Shown: positions 7,656-13,962 of the stretch, in pieces
Position numbering within the stretch: position 1 is the first letter of the stretch
Layout: each line of letters opens with the position of its first letter
Source of the DNA: Acidobacteriota bacterium
GTDB lineage: Bacteria; Acidobacteriota; CAIWXX01
Reading direction: 5' to 3'
Assembly (NCBI GenBank): GCA_016191015.1
Contig: JACPPM010000338.1
Span: 1-38,823 of the forward strand
Length of the DNA: 38,823 nt
Program-made: the position numbers and the translations under genes
The notes under the pieces: generated by a model
The model's input: the letters and a program-made list of their open reading frames with translations, nothing else
What the model was told of the DNA's origin: nothing
Database searches by the model: none

Positions 7656-7789
7656 CACGCCGCCGGCAGCCTCGACGCGGGACCGGGGGAACCGCAACGC
7701 CGGGATGCAGGAGCTCTCCCCGGCGGGCAGGTTGTGCCCTGCCGGTCATTCTTGCGGTCGCACTCGAGGCTGGTGACGGAGGGATTCAT
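7655..7789 (-). CDS. Possible 44-codon leader ORF coupled to the capD-type gene
   Basis: ATG at 7789 follows a perfect TATAAT (7797-7802) by 7 nt, and the frame ends in TGATG, sharing its last base with the capD-type ATG at 7655. The peptide (starting MNPSVTSLECDRKND) is rich in Pro, Arg and Ser and matches no family known to me. It may simply be the 5' leader, but the arrangement would let a leaderless message deliver ribosomes to a gene that has no ribosome site of its own. Low confidence as a protein; moderate as a translated leader. Confidence 0.3.
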   Translation of the reverse strand: MNPSVTSLECDRKNDRQGTTCPPGRAPASRRCGSPGPASRLPAA

Positions 7790-7869
7790 CGGCGACATTA
7801 TAGCAATATGATCGAGCCGGCGGACCGGATCTACGGTTTGCTCGAGACTCTGACGAGGCCGAATGCCAG

Positions 7870-8277
7870 CTAGGCGGGATGAATGGTGATGACCTTGACG
7901 GCTCGCGCCCGATGGATCGAACGAGCCGGCTTCTCCGCCGTGACGAGTTCCGAGGCCCCGGTCAAAGCGGCGGCGGCCACGTGGAGCGCGTCCATGGCCT
8001 CCACACCGCAGGTGCTCGCTTCCTGCAGCGCGAGATCGACGACTGCAGGGAGGTCCGTCACCCAAGTCCCGACCGCGCCGAAGAAAGCCTCATAGAAGGC
8101 GACCTCGGATTGGTGCTTGTGGAATGCGGCCTGGGGAAGCACCTCGAGGCGAAGGAATGCGCTCGCCGCGAACTCACGGTCCGGGTCATCCAGGATCGCC
8201 AGCGCGCGGGCAGCTTGTTCCGTCCCACCTCGGGCTGCCGCAATAAGCACACCGGCGTCCACGAACGTTAGCTTCAC
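7870..8277 (-). CDS. vapC: VapC-type PIN-domain RNase toxin
   Basis: 135 aa with the PIN acidic set: Asp7 in TFVDAGVL, Glu45 in RLEVLPQ, Asp96 in EAMDALHVA and an acidic residue (Glu115, usually Asp) in VTAEKP. PIN toxins are Mg-dependent RNases that cut tRNA or rRNA and are inhibited by the antitoxin encoded just upstream. The gene overlaps the vapB-like gene by 4 bp. It lies just upstream of, and on the same strand as, the leader/capD-type gene. All catalytic positions are filled, so it is probably functional. Confidence 0.87.
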   Translation of the reverse strand: MKLTFVDAGVLIAAARGGTEQAARALAILDDPDREFAASAFLRLEVLPQAAFHKHQSEVAFYEAFFGAVGTWVTDLPAVVDLALQEASTCGVEAMDALHVAAAALTGASELVTAEKPARSIHRARAVKVITIHPA

Positions 8278-8519
8278 CGCGGTTCCCGCCAGCCGCCCCG
8301 CCTCGTCGCCACCTCTTCGGTAATGCCATCCCAGCCAAGAGTCGGTGTACCATCGGCGAGGATCTCTTCCCGGAGCTCCCTGAGACGGCGCCCCAAAGGG
8401 GTGCGTGGAGTCGCGGCCGGTTCGATGGTGAGGTGGACTTCCGCCCTCTCCGGTAAGTCAACCGGCGACTTGAGCTTGAGCATGCCGCCTTCGTATATTG
8501 CGTCCACCGCTATCGTCAC
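8274..8519 (-). CDS. AF2212/DUF104-like antitoxin of the VapBC pair
   Basis: An 81-aa protein beginning with a small beta-barrel-like segment, AIYEGGMLKLKSPVDLPE, diagnostic of the AF2212-like (DUF104) antitoxins, followed by an RRLRELREEI helix that would wrap the toxin. Such proteins pair with PIN toxins. The start is GTG at 8519, with GAGGTG 4 nt upstream, and its stop overlaps the vapC start. The start codon also overlaps the stop of the upstream Uma2 remnant frame (GTGA), so all three may be read from the promoter at 8799-8827. Confidence 0.85.
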   Translation of the reverse strand: MTIAVDAIYEGGMLKLKSPVDLPERAEVHLTIEPAATPRTPLGRRLRELREEILADGTPTLGWDGITEEVATRRGGWREPR

Positions 8520-8800
8520 AGAGCACCTCTTCTCATCCTGGCGTCGATATCTGCGGGCCGCCGCCGCCGGAGCAATCGCATCCTCCGAGCCGCTCTTCCA
8601 GACATTCCCCAGGCGAAAGTCCCCTCAAGATCTATCCCCAGCATTCTCGACGCGTTTGTGTGTCGGGGTCCCGGGCGCGGATTCGCGTAGAGATCCCCGT
8701 CGATGATCTCGCCGACAAGGTGCTGCGGCAACTCCAGATGATCGTGGTATGTCGCAGCGCTCCGATCTGGCTCACCATCCTCAGTTCGCCTTCTGGACAT
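8516..8800 (-). pseudogene. Uma2-family endonuclease-like gene, 3'-truncated
   Basis: The first 65 or so codons match the N-terminal Uma2 signature: Y-x-D-x-LELPQHLVGEIIDGDLY, then ANPRPGPRHTNASRMLG and DLEGTF. Uma2 proteins have a PD-(D/E)XK-type fold and run to about 180-200 aa; here the frame loses homology near 8600 and stops at 8516 (94 codons), removing the catalytic core. The only in-frame ATG (8800) overlaps the -10 box (TATAATG), so the start is doubtful. A second 5' fragment of the same gene type lies at 5173-5256. Confidence 0.75.
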
Positions 8801-8827
8801 TATAGCCGCTGCACGGAACCCCAACAA
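8799..8827 (-). promoter_or_regulatory. Strong promoter-like sequence upstream of the Uma2 remnant and vapBC
   Basis: On the minus strand TTGTTG (8822-8827), 17 bp, TATAAT (8799-8804). The stretch from -35 through the spacer is conserved at 5227-5249. It could drive the uma2 remnant, vapB and vapC together. Confidence 0.55.
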
Positions 8828-8853
8828 GGATCTGTCCTGCAAACCCGAGGCCG

Positions 8854-9055
8854 CGGCAAAGCCCCGGAAACAGCAGATTTTACAGATTGACTCGCAGATG
8901 TCGCCGATTGCTTCGCGCCGACCCGAGAGTGAGGAGCATGTTGCTCGTCGGTTGAATGGTGGAAGAATCTGCGAAATCTGCGAAATCTGCGCCATCTGCG
9001 GTTTCGCGCGGAACGGCCTCGCCCGAGTCGGCACCTCGTCTTTGCCGCAGCCCTG
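8854..9055 (+). mobile_element. MITE-like palindromic element, copy A
   Basis: About 200 bp. The left end GGCCGCGGCAAAGCCC and the right end (as reverse complement GGGCTGCGGCAAAGACG) form terminal inverted repeats. Inside, CAGATTTTACAGATT near the left and a run of AATCTGCG-type units near the right are inverted relative to each other. No ORF or transposase. It closely matches copies at 26872-27091 and, reversed, at 38677-38823. The right end stops 19 bp before the -35 box of the next gene. Confidence 0.7.
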
Positions 9056-9074
9056 AGGGGCCTGCGGACCCGTG

Positions 9075-9103
9075 TTGCAACCGCAGAGCATGGGCGGTAG
9101 AAT
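9075..9103 (+). promoter_or_regulatory. Leaderless promoter of the DUF3782-like gene
   Basis: TTGCAA (9075-9080), exactly 17 bp, TAGAAT (9098-9103), then 6 nt to the ATG at 9110. No ribosome site is visible. Confidence 0.6.
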
Positions 9104-9109
9104 TTGTCC

Positions 9110-9799
9110 ATGGCCATGACCGTCCAAGATCTACATGACTTGATCCATCTCGTCGAGATGCATCAGGAGTGGCGTGCTGAGCTGCGGCGAGTCCTGTTGA
9201 CGGATGAGTTGCTGAGCCTTCCCCAGATCGTCAAGGAGCTGGCTCAAAAGGTCGAGCTGATCGCGGTAGAGGTGCGGAAACTCGCGGAAGAGCAACGGAA
9301 ACTCGCGGAAGAGCAACGGAAGCTGGCAGAGAGTCTAAGACAACTCTCCGATGCCGTACAGATCCTGATCATCGATGTGGCTGATACGAAGGGGTTCGTT
9401 CTCGAGTTGAGGTACGAGCGGAGGGCACACGCGTATTTCGACAAGGTGTTGCGTCGGCTACATGTCCTTTCCCAGGAAGAGCTCAACGACCAGCTTGAGG
9501 ACGCCTGTGAAAAAGGGGTCATCACGGAGGACGAGCGGCACGACGTTCTTCTTGCCGATCTTGTCGCCAGAGGACGGAGACTTCCGGATCGGGTACAAAC
9601 TCATATGGTCGCCGAAGTTTCGGCCAAGATCGATTCGCGCGACGTGGAGCGGGCGGTACGACGTGCCAGGACTTTCGCCAAGCTGGGCACCCCCGTCCTG
9701 GCCGTCGTCGCGGGCAAGTCGATCACGGATGACGCTGCTGAGACCGCCGCCGAGCTGGGGGTGGTGCAGGTTCTCGACGGCCAAGTCACGCCCAGGTGA
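9110..9799 (+). CDS. Coiled-coil protein with PD-(D/E)XK-like domain (DUF3782-type)
   Basis: 229 aa. Residues about 25-85 are a long coiled coil with seven-residue repeats of KLAEEQR, and the C-terminal half has a nuclease-like fold with the acidic-x-Lys signature in VAEVSAKIDSRDVE and a following helix (AVRRARTFAKL). The layout resembles the DUF3782 family of restriction-endonuclease-like proteins; whether it cuts DNA is unknown. The start is ATG at 9110, 6 nt after a -10 box (an ATG at 9116 is also in frame). It stands alone, between a MITE-like element and a broken capD copy, in the TA-rich island. Function not assigned; a defence or competence-related role is only a guess. Confidence 0.75.
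   Translation: MAMTVQDLHDLIHLVEMHQEWRAELRRVLLTDELLSLPQIVKELAQKVELIAVEVRKLAEEQRKLAEEQRKLAESLRQLSDAVQILIIDVADTKGFVLELRYERRAHAYFDKVLRRLHVLSQEELNDQLEDACEKGVITEDERHDVLLADLVARGRRLPDRVQTHMVAEVSAKIDSRDVERAVRRARTFAKLGTPVLAVVAGKSITDDAAETAAELGVVQVLDGQVTPR
9275..9337 (+). repeat. 21-bp in-frame tandem repeat in the coiled-coil gene
   Basis: Two identical 21-bp units (9275-9295 and 9296-9316) and a third, degenerate unit (9317-9337) encode seven-residue heptads of the coiled coil (RKLAEEQ). Exact DNA identity suggests a recent slip-strand duplication that could change the coil length in steps of one heptad. Confidence 0.8.
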
Positions 9800-9924
9800 C
9801 GCGGCCTCCGACGGCCAGCCGATTCATCCTCCGTCACGATGTTGACGGGTACATACATCGGCTGCATGCCGGCTCGGAGCGCTGCGAGCCGCCGTGGACC
9901 GGGCTGATTCGAGGCACACTCTAC

Positions 9925-10220
9925 CAGCGTCGGCTGATACGCGGGGACCATACGCGACAATACTTGCTGGATCTGCCGACGATCGCAACCGTGTAGCTCG
10001 GACGATAGCCCACCCCCGGCTGATCGAGGAGTCTGATCTCGTTTGCAAGATTGAAGAGACTGTTTTCGCCGTGCCCGAGCAGCCTCAGGTTGGCCGGCCG
10101 ATATCGGAGCGCCTGGCGGCAGAGCTCCGACCCGATCGACCCCCCGGCGCCTGTGATCAGCACGCGGCGTTCCCTGAGCAGCGCATCGGCATCGGGCGAG
10201 GAGTCGTACCCCACGGGGTT
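9925..10220 (-). pseudogene. Decayed capD/WbpM-type copy I (middle joined to C-terminal end)
   Basis: Minus-strand reading from 10220 gives LLRERRVLITGAGGSIGSE and the following 55 residues, nearly identical to the intact gene at 6604-6840. At about 9979 it jumps to the C-terminal VLSRMVPAYQPT segment, equivalent to 5783-5833. The catalytic part between the two is deleted. About 125 bp further left (9800-9924) has no recognised content. Cannot encode a working enzyme. Confidence 0.85.
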
Positions 10221-10254
10221 CTGAGGCTCGTCAAGAGTCGTTACCGGCCCGTGT

Positions 10255-10506
10255 TCAGGTGGTCTTCAGCCAATCCTGCATCAATCGCTTGATCTGGGTC
10301 TGGTAAGGAACGCCTCCGAGGCGCGCCTTTGTCTTGAACGCCTCCAGGAGGGGGTCGGGTACCCTCATACTGATGAGCCTGCTCTTGGCGGACCGGACTC
10401 GCGAATGGAGTCCCCGGAAATCCTCCAAAAACCGGACGATCTGCTCGGGTTCCATGCCACTGCATTGACGAAGGTACTCTGTCGAAAAACGCTGGACAGG
10501 TCTCAT
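10255..10506 (-). CDS. CopG/BrnA-like antitoxin
   Basis: 83 aa. The C-terminal half, SMRVPDPLLEAFKTKAR then YQTQIKRLMQDWL, is a ribbon-helix-helix pattern as in CopG/BrnA-type antitoxins, which bind DNA as dimers and repress their own operon. The N-terminal 35 residues are extra and may contact the partner. Its ATG overlaps the stop of the upstream nucleotidyltransferase gene (ATGA), so the pair is translationally coupled. The association of an RHH protein with a minimal nucleotidyltransferase suggests a TA module in which the RHH protein is regulator or antitoxin; which partner is toxic is not evident. Confidence 0.75.
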   Translation of the reverse strand: MRPVQRFSTEYLRQCSGMEPEQIVRFLEDFRGLHSRVRSAKSRLISMRVPDPLLEAFKTKARLGGVPYQTQIKRLMQDWLKTT

Positions 10507-10967
10507 TTTTGCAACTCCTCCAAAGCCCGGATGTCCTCCAGGTCCTGGGGTCGGCCACCGGCCTTCTTCATGGCTATCAAGTCGGCGATGGCCAGGACCG
10601 GAAGTGTCCGGCCTCCGGATCGGATGTTGGTGATCCGAAGTTTGGTGAGATCGTGTGTGATGATGATGTCTACGACTTGCGTCGGATCCGCGGGATTGAG
10701 AAAGCTCCAGGCGATCAAATTCCTGTTCTTGATGTACTCCTCCCGAAATCCGAAGACCTCTGCCGCCGAAACGGGGAGTCTTGGTGTCAGTCCCAAGCTC
10801 CTTAAGGCAGCCTCGGCTGCGAGGTAGTGCCTCTTCGCCGTACGTATGACGATATCGATGTCGACGGTGCCGCGGACCGCGCCGTGCAGAGCTACCGCGT
10901 ACCCCCCGACAATCGCGAAGGGGACTTCCGCTTTGTGCATGGCGTCCACGAGCTCGTAGAGAAACAT
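10503..10967 (-). CDS. Nucleotidyltransferase of a TA-like module (AbiEii/DUF6036-like)
   Basis: 154 aa. It has the nucleotidyltransferase-beta signature GG-x13-DID: Gly21-Gly22 in AIVGGYAVALHG and Asp36, Asp38 in TVDIDIVI, a further Asp at VVDIII (residue 100), and the C-terminal KKAGGRPQDLEDIRALEEL helix typical of this family. Relatives occur in abortive-infection and TA pairs and may modify tRNA or protein. The ATG at 10967 is one base after a TATACT hexamer, so the promoter position is uncertain. It sits exactly between capD copy I and copy II, as if inserted there. Confidence 0.8.
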   Translation of the reverse strand: MFLYELVDAMHKAEVPFAIVGGYAVALHGAVRGTVDIDIVIRTAKRHYLAAEAALRSLGLTPRLPVSAAEVFGFREEYIKNRNLIAWSFLNPADPTQVVDIIITHDLTKLRITNIRSGGRTLPVLAIADLIAMKKAGGRPQDLEDIRALEELQK

Positions 10968-11004
10968 CAGTATAGACTCGTATATACCGGAGCTACGTCG
11001 ACGT

Positions 11005-11395
11005 CAAGGACTTCTCCCGGCCGGGCCGACCGCTCCGATACCGGGAACAGCTCCTCGACGAGCTTCTCGCCCGGTCGCAGCCCGGCGAAGACGATCTGGA
11101 TTTCCCGACCGGGAACGAGCCCCGAAACTTCCGTCAGATCGTGTGCAAGATCGACGATCCTGATGGGGGCACCCATGTCGAGCACGAAGAGACTCGCCTC
11201 ATCTCACTTGCAGAGGCCTGGAGCACCAGTTGCACGGCTTCGGGGATCGTCAGGAGGCCATCGATGAAGGGAACGGCTCGTTGAAAGCCCGAGACGGGAT
11301 CGAGGCTGGCTCACCGCGCAATCCCAACACGATCGCGCGGGTGAGAGCGAGCGGAAGCACCGCCATCAGGCCCCAATCGCGAAGAGCTCGCCTTG
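11005..11395 (-). pseudogene. Decayed capD/WbpM-type copy II (N-terminus joined to C-terminal domain)
   Basis: Reading leftward from 11395, LRDWGLMAVLPLALTRAI corresponds to the first membrane segment of the intact enzyme, then a piece equivalent to PVSGFPRSVPFIDGLLT (11250-11305), then, after a large deletion, the C-terminal LDMGAPIRIVDLAHDLTEVSG and FAGLRPGEKLVEELF (11005-11245; intact equivalents about 5955-6180). Order is preserved but both nucleotide-binding motifs are gone. The region 10968-11004 shows nothing. Confidence 0.82.
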
Positions 11396-11421
11396 ACCGG
11401 GTGTAGTGTTTGCACTACACT
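11393..11421 (+). promoter_or_regulatory. Leaderless promoter with built-in palindromic operator (RelE-type TA)
   Basis: TTGACC (11393-11398), exactly 17 bp, TACACT (11416-11421), then 6 nt to GTG at 11428. The spacer and -10 box hold a perfect inverted repeat, GTGTAGTG (11401-11408) and CACTACAC (11413-11420), separated by 4 nt. Binding of the antitoxin there would block RNA polymerase, as in other autoregulated TA operons. Confidence 0.65.
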
Positions 11422-11427
11422 TCGGTA

Positions 11428-11769
11428 GTGGAAGTCCCAGAAAGAGATGTCGAGTACTACAACACGGAGGATGGGAGGCAACCATTTCGGGATTCGCTTC
11501 ACTCCCTGAGAGACAGGGAAGGCCGCCGCAAGATTTGGGCTCGGATCGACCGTGTGAGCTTAGGCAATCTTGGATATTGTGCATCTGTGGGAGAGGGCGT
11601 CATGGAGCTAAAGATAGAGGTTGGCCCCGGATATCGGGTCTACTTCGGGCAAGTTGGAAAGAAGCTCGTTATCCTCCTCTGCGGCGGCGACAAGAGCACG
11701 CAGAAGAGCGACATCAGAGCCGCTCATAAGTACTGGGCGGACTACTGGAGGCATCATGTCGAAGGTTAG
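11428..11769 (+). CDS. RelE/HigB-type toxin (addiction module killer, COG3657-like)
   Basis: 113 aa from GTG at 11428. The pattern is that of the phage-derived Gp49-like/COG3657 branch of RelE toxins: a short N-terminal strand, F-x-D-SLHSLRD, a GRRKIWARIDRVSLGN helix, GVMELKIEVGPGYRVYF and the KKLVILLCGGDKSTQKSDI block with its basic residues, then a terminal helix. These toxins cleave mRNA on the ribosome. The GTG is preferred to an upstream TTG (11410) since it lies 6 nt from the -10 box while the TTG lies inside the operator. The last 14 bp overlap the antitoxin gene. The toxin-first order matches the HigBA/COG3657-COG3636 arrangement. Confidence 0.88.
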   Translation: MEVPERDVEYYNTEDGRQPFRDSLHSLRDREGRRKIWARIDRVSLGNLGYCASVGEGVMELKIEVGPGYRVYFGQVGKKLVILLCGGDKSTQKSDIRAAHKYWADYWRHHVEG

Positions 11770-12067
11770 CAAAAGGAATGCTAGCTACCACGAGGACCTC
11801 GTGGAATCACTGAAGGACCCGGAGGAGGCAATCGGGTATCTCAGAGCCGCTCTTGAGGAGAGCGACATGCCTGAAGTCTTCCTCGTGGCATTGCGGAATG
11901 TCGCCGAAGCCCGTGGCATGTCTCGTGTCGCGCGCGACGCCCGGTTGAATCGCGAGAACCTTTACAAAGCTCTTTCGAGGAAAGGAAACCCTGAGTTGAG
12001 TAGCCTCTACGCGCTTCTCGATGCACTCGGGCTGAAGCTGTCGATTGAGTTGAAACGAGCATCCTGA
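11756..12067 (+). CDS. HTH antitoxin (HigA-like, COG3636)
   Basis: 103 aa. After an N-terminal partner-binding segment (SLKDPEEAIGYLRAALEE, diagnostic of the COG3636 addiction-module antidote family) comes a helix-turn-helix: ARGMSRVARDARLNRENLYKALS. It ends in a SLYALLDALGLKLSIEL strand-helix. It would bind and neutralise the RelE-type toxin and repress the operon at the palindrome at 11401-11420. ATG at 11756 gives the normal family length; the GGAGG at 11747-11751 is 4 nt upstream. Confidence 0.9.
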   Translation: MSKVSKRNASYHEDLVESLKDPEEAIGYLRAALEESDMPEVFLVALRNVAEARGMSRVARDARLNRENLYKALSRKGNPELSSLYALLDALGLKLSIELKRAS

Positions 12068-12074
12068 CTTCTGC

Positions 12075-12200
12075 CGCCGTTACCGGATCTGCCGGGGATC
12101 TCCGCAGCGGCATATCCGCACCAACTCGCACGCACGTTCGCCGAGATCCTCTCTTTCGCGGGAGGAGACGGACGCGGCTTTCGATTTCGTTTCCGAACCG
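12075..12200 (-). pseudogene. Decayed capD/WbpM-type copy III (near C-terminal fragment)
   Basis: About 120 bp on the minus strand encode REDLGERACELVRICRCGD and PRQIR, matching RGEDFRDRVRELVHISRCGD of the intact gene (5815-5925). Nothing else of the gene is present. It directly follows the TA operon at 11428-12067, whose other side is copy II. The remaining 80 bp to the ATPase gene hold no clear promoter. Confidence 0.75.
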
Positions 12201-12281
12201 TACCGCGACGAGGCCAGAGTACTAGAAGATGTAGTCTGAATCTGCTACTCTAGCTACCGCTTACGGACCTTGGAGGCGAGA

Positions 12282-13664
12282 GTGGAATTCGTCGACCGCG
12301 AAAACGAGCTTGAATTGCTGGGACGCCACTTGGCGCGTCGTGGGCCGGGGATGTTTGTGCTGTACGGCCGCAGGCGAATCGGTAAGACGGCTTTGCTGGA
12401 GCGGGCGATACGCGCGATTCCGCACGCAGCCTACCATGCGGGAACGCGCTCTACGGTTGTGGAGGAGCTGAGCAGGCTTTCGGTGGAGCTGAGTCGAGCC
12501 TGGGATGTTCCCCTGCTCCGGGAACAGCCGCTGGCATCGTGCGCAGCGCTCGTCGCGTTCCTCGAGGGCCTCACAACGCCGGCAGTCCTGGTGCTTGACG
12601 AGCTCCCGTTCCTTGTCGAAAGCGATCCGGCTCTACCTGGTCTGCTGCAGGCGGCGTGGGACAGGAAGCTCTCGCGGAGCGCTCTGAAGCTGGTCTTCGC
12701 GGGATCCTCGATCGGAATGATGGAAGCGATTTTCCTTTCGCCCGGGGCACCGCTTTTCGGAAGGCGCACGGGCCAGTTGAAGCTGGGACCGCTCCCGGTG
12801 GGATCGCTCGTCGCGGCCTTTCCCTGGCGCGCCGCCGAGCTCCTGGAGCTCGCGGCGCTGTTCGGCGGAGTCCCCGGGTACCTGCAGCGGCTGGAGCCCG
12901 AGCAGGACCTGATCGGCAACTTGAGTCGCCATGTGCTGCTGCGAGGAGAGCCGCTCTATGAGGAGGTCCCCTTCCTGCTGCGCGAGGAGCTGCGGGAGCC
13001 GCGGGTGTATCACGCCGTGCTGGCTTCGATAGCCGCGGGGGCACGGAAGTTCGGAGAGATCTCGTCCAAGGTCGGACTGGACCGCGCAAACTTGACACGG
13101 TATCTGGGGGTGCTCATCGATCTGGGCCTCGTCGAACGCGAGATTCCCGTCACCGAGAGCCATCCGGAGAAGAGCCGGAAGGGCTTGTACAGGATCGCCG
13201 ACCCATTCCTCGCCACATGGTTCAGCTTCGTTCACCCCCATCGAGACGCTCTCGAACGCGGCTTCGGCCACGAGGTCGTTACGCACCATGTGCGGCCGGT
13301 CCTGAACGCCTACCTGTCCCGCGCGGTGGAGCCCGTTATTCGCGATCTCCTGAAGGAGCCGCCGCTTGTGGATATCCTTCCATTCAATGTGGCGGCGTCA
13401 GGACGCTACTGGAGCAGCACGGTTGAGCTCGACCTGGTATTCCTCGACGAGACTCGCCGTCACGCATTCGTCGCCGAGGTAAGATGGTCGAAATCCAAAG
13501 TGAGCGTGAACCTGATTGACCAGCTTCGATCCCGGGTGATGAGGGAGCCGGCCTTTTCCGGCCTGACCTGCACATACGCCCTGATCAGTAGGGCTGGGTT
13601 TCAGGGCAAGAAAAGGCCGTCCTCGGACGAGCGCCTCATCGACATCACGGGCCTTCGCTGGTAG
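12282..13664 (+). CDS. AAA-type ATPase with DUF234 domain (archaeal ATPase family)
   Basis: 460 aa. The N-terminal FVDRENELELL segment, Walker A YGRRRIGKTALL (about residues 28-39), Walker B LVLDELPFLV (about residues 104-113) and sensor LVFAGSSIGMME define the archaeal-ATPase/DUF234 family. A winged-helix middle part (KFGEISSKVGLDRANLTRYL) and a C-terminal domain with an E-VRWSK acidic/lysine pattern, reminiscent of the nuclease-like fold reported for DUF234, complete it. The function is unknown; roles in mobile or defence loci are suspected. GTG at 12282 is chosen because GGAGG lies 5 nt before it; an upstream TTG at 12270 lacks a ribosome site. It is the last gene of the TA-rich island. 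Confidence 0.88.
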   Translation: MEFVDRENELELLGRHLARRGPGMFVLYGRRRIGKTALLERAIRAIPHAAYHAGTRSTVVEELSRLSVELSRAWDVPLLREQPLASCAALVAFLEGLTTPAVLVLDELPFLVESDPALPGLLQAAWDRKLSRSALKLVFAGSSIGMMEAIFLSPGAPLFGRRTGQLKLGPLPVGSLVAAFPWRAAELLELAALFGGVPGYLQRLEPEQDLIGNLSRHVLLRGEPLYEEVPFLLREELREPRVYHAVLASIAAGARKFGEISSKVGLDRANLTRYLGVLIDLGLVEREIPVTESHPEKSRKGLYRIADPFLATWFSFVHPHRDALERGFGHEVVTHHVRPVLNAYLSRAVEPVIRDLLKEPPLVDILPFNVAASGRYWSSTVELDLVFLDETRRHAFVAEVRWSKSKVSVNLIDQLRSRVMREPAFSGLTCTYALISRAGFQGKKRPSSDERLIDITGLRW

Positions 13665-13962
13665 AGGGAGATCACGATTGCGGCGTGGTTGCGGCGGCCA
13701 TTCGTCATCGCGCATCTTAGCCCCACCCGCAGTTTGCGACTTCGCCGCAGCCTGCGTGTACTCGAGAGTCTCATGTCAATCTTCGAATATCTCTGCACAT
13801 CATGCAATCTCACCTGCAGCTTCCTGCCGATGTCGGTGAATCCTGAATGCGCTGCTATCAGGGTATACGAAGCGCCCTCGTCGTGAAAGCGCTCTTAGTC
13901 GGCGACGAGCCGCAGTGGGTCGAGCCGCGCAGATTGACGCGAGGGCACGGGGTTCCCCTTCG
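13665..13962. other. Intergenic region; possible tiny FmdB zinc-ribbon remnant
   Basis: About 300 bp between the ATPase and sulfotransferase genes. At 13773-13886 a 37-codon frame starts MSIFEYLCTSC, which resembles the first CxxC knuckle of FmdB-type zinc ribbons (M-x-I-x-EY-x-C-x-x-C), but the second CxxC is missing, so it is at most a decayed piece. Nothing else recognised. Confidence 0.3.

Noticed and set aside
8880-9127. Small open frames across the MITE-like element (Arg- and Phe-rich repeats)
   Set aside because: They only translate the AATCTGCG-type repeat; similar frames appear in the other copies, and none has a start signal.
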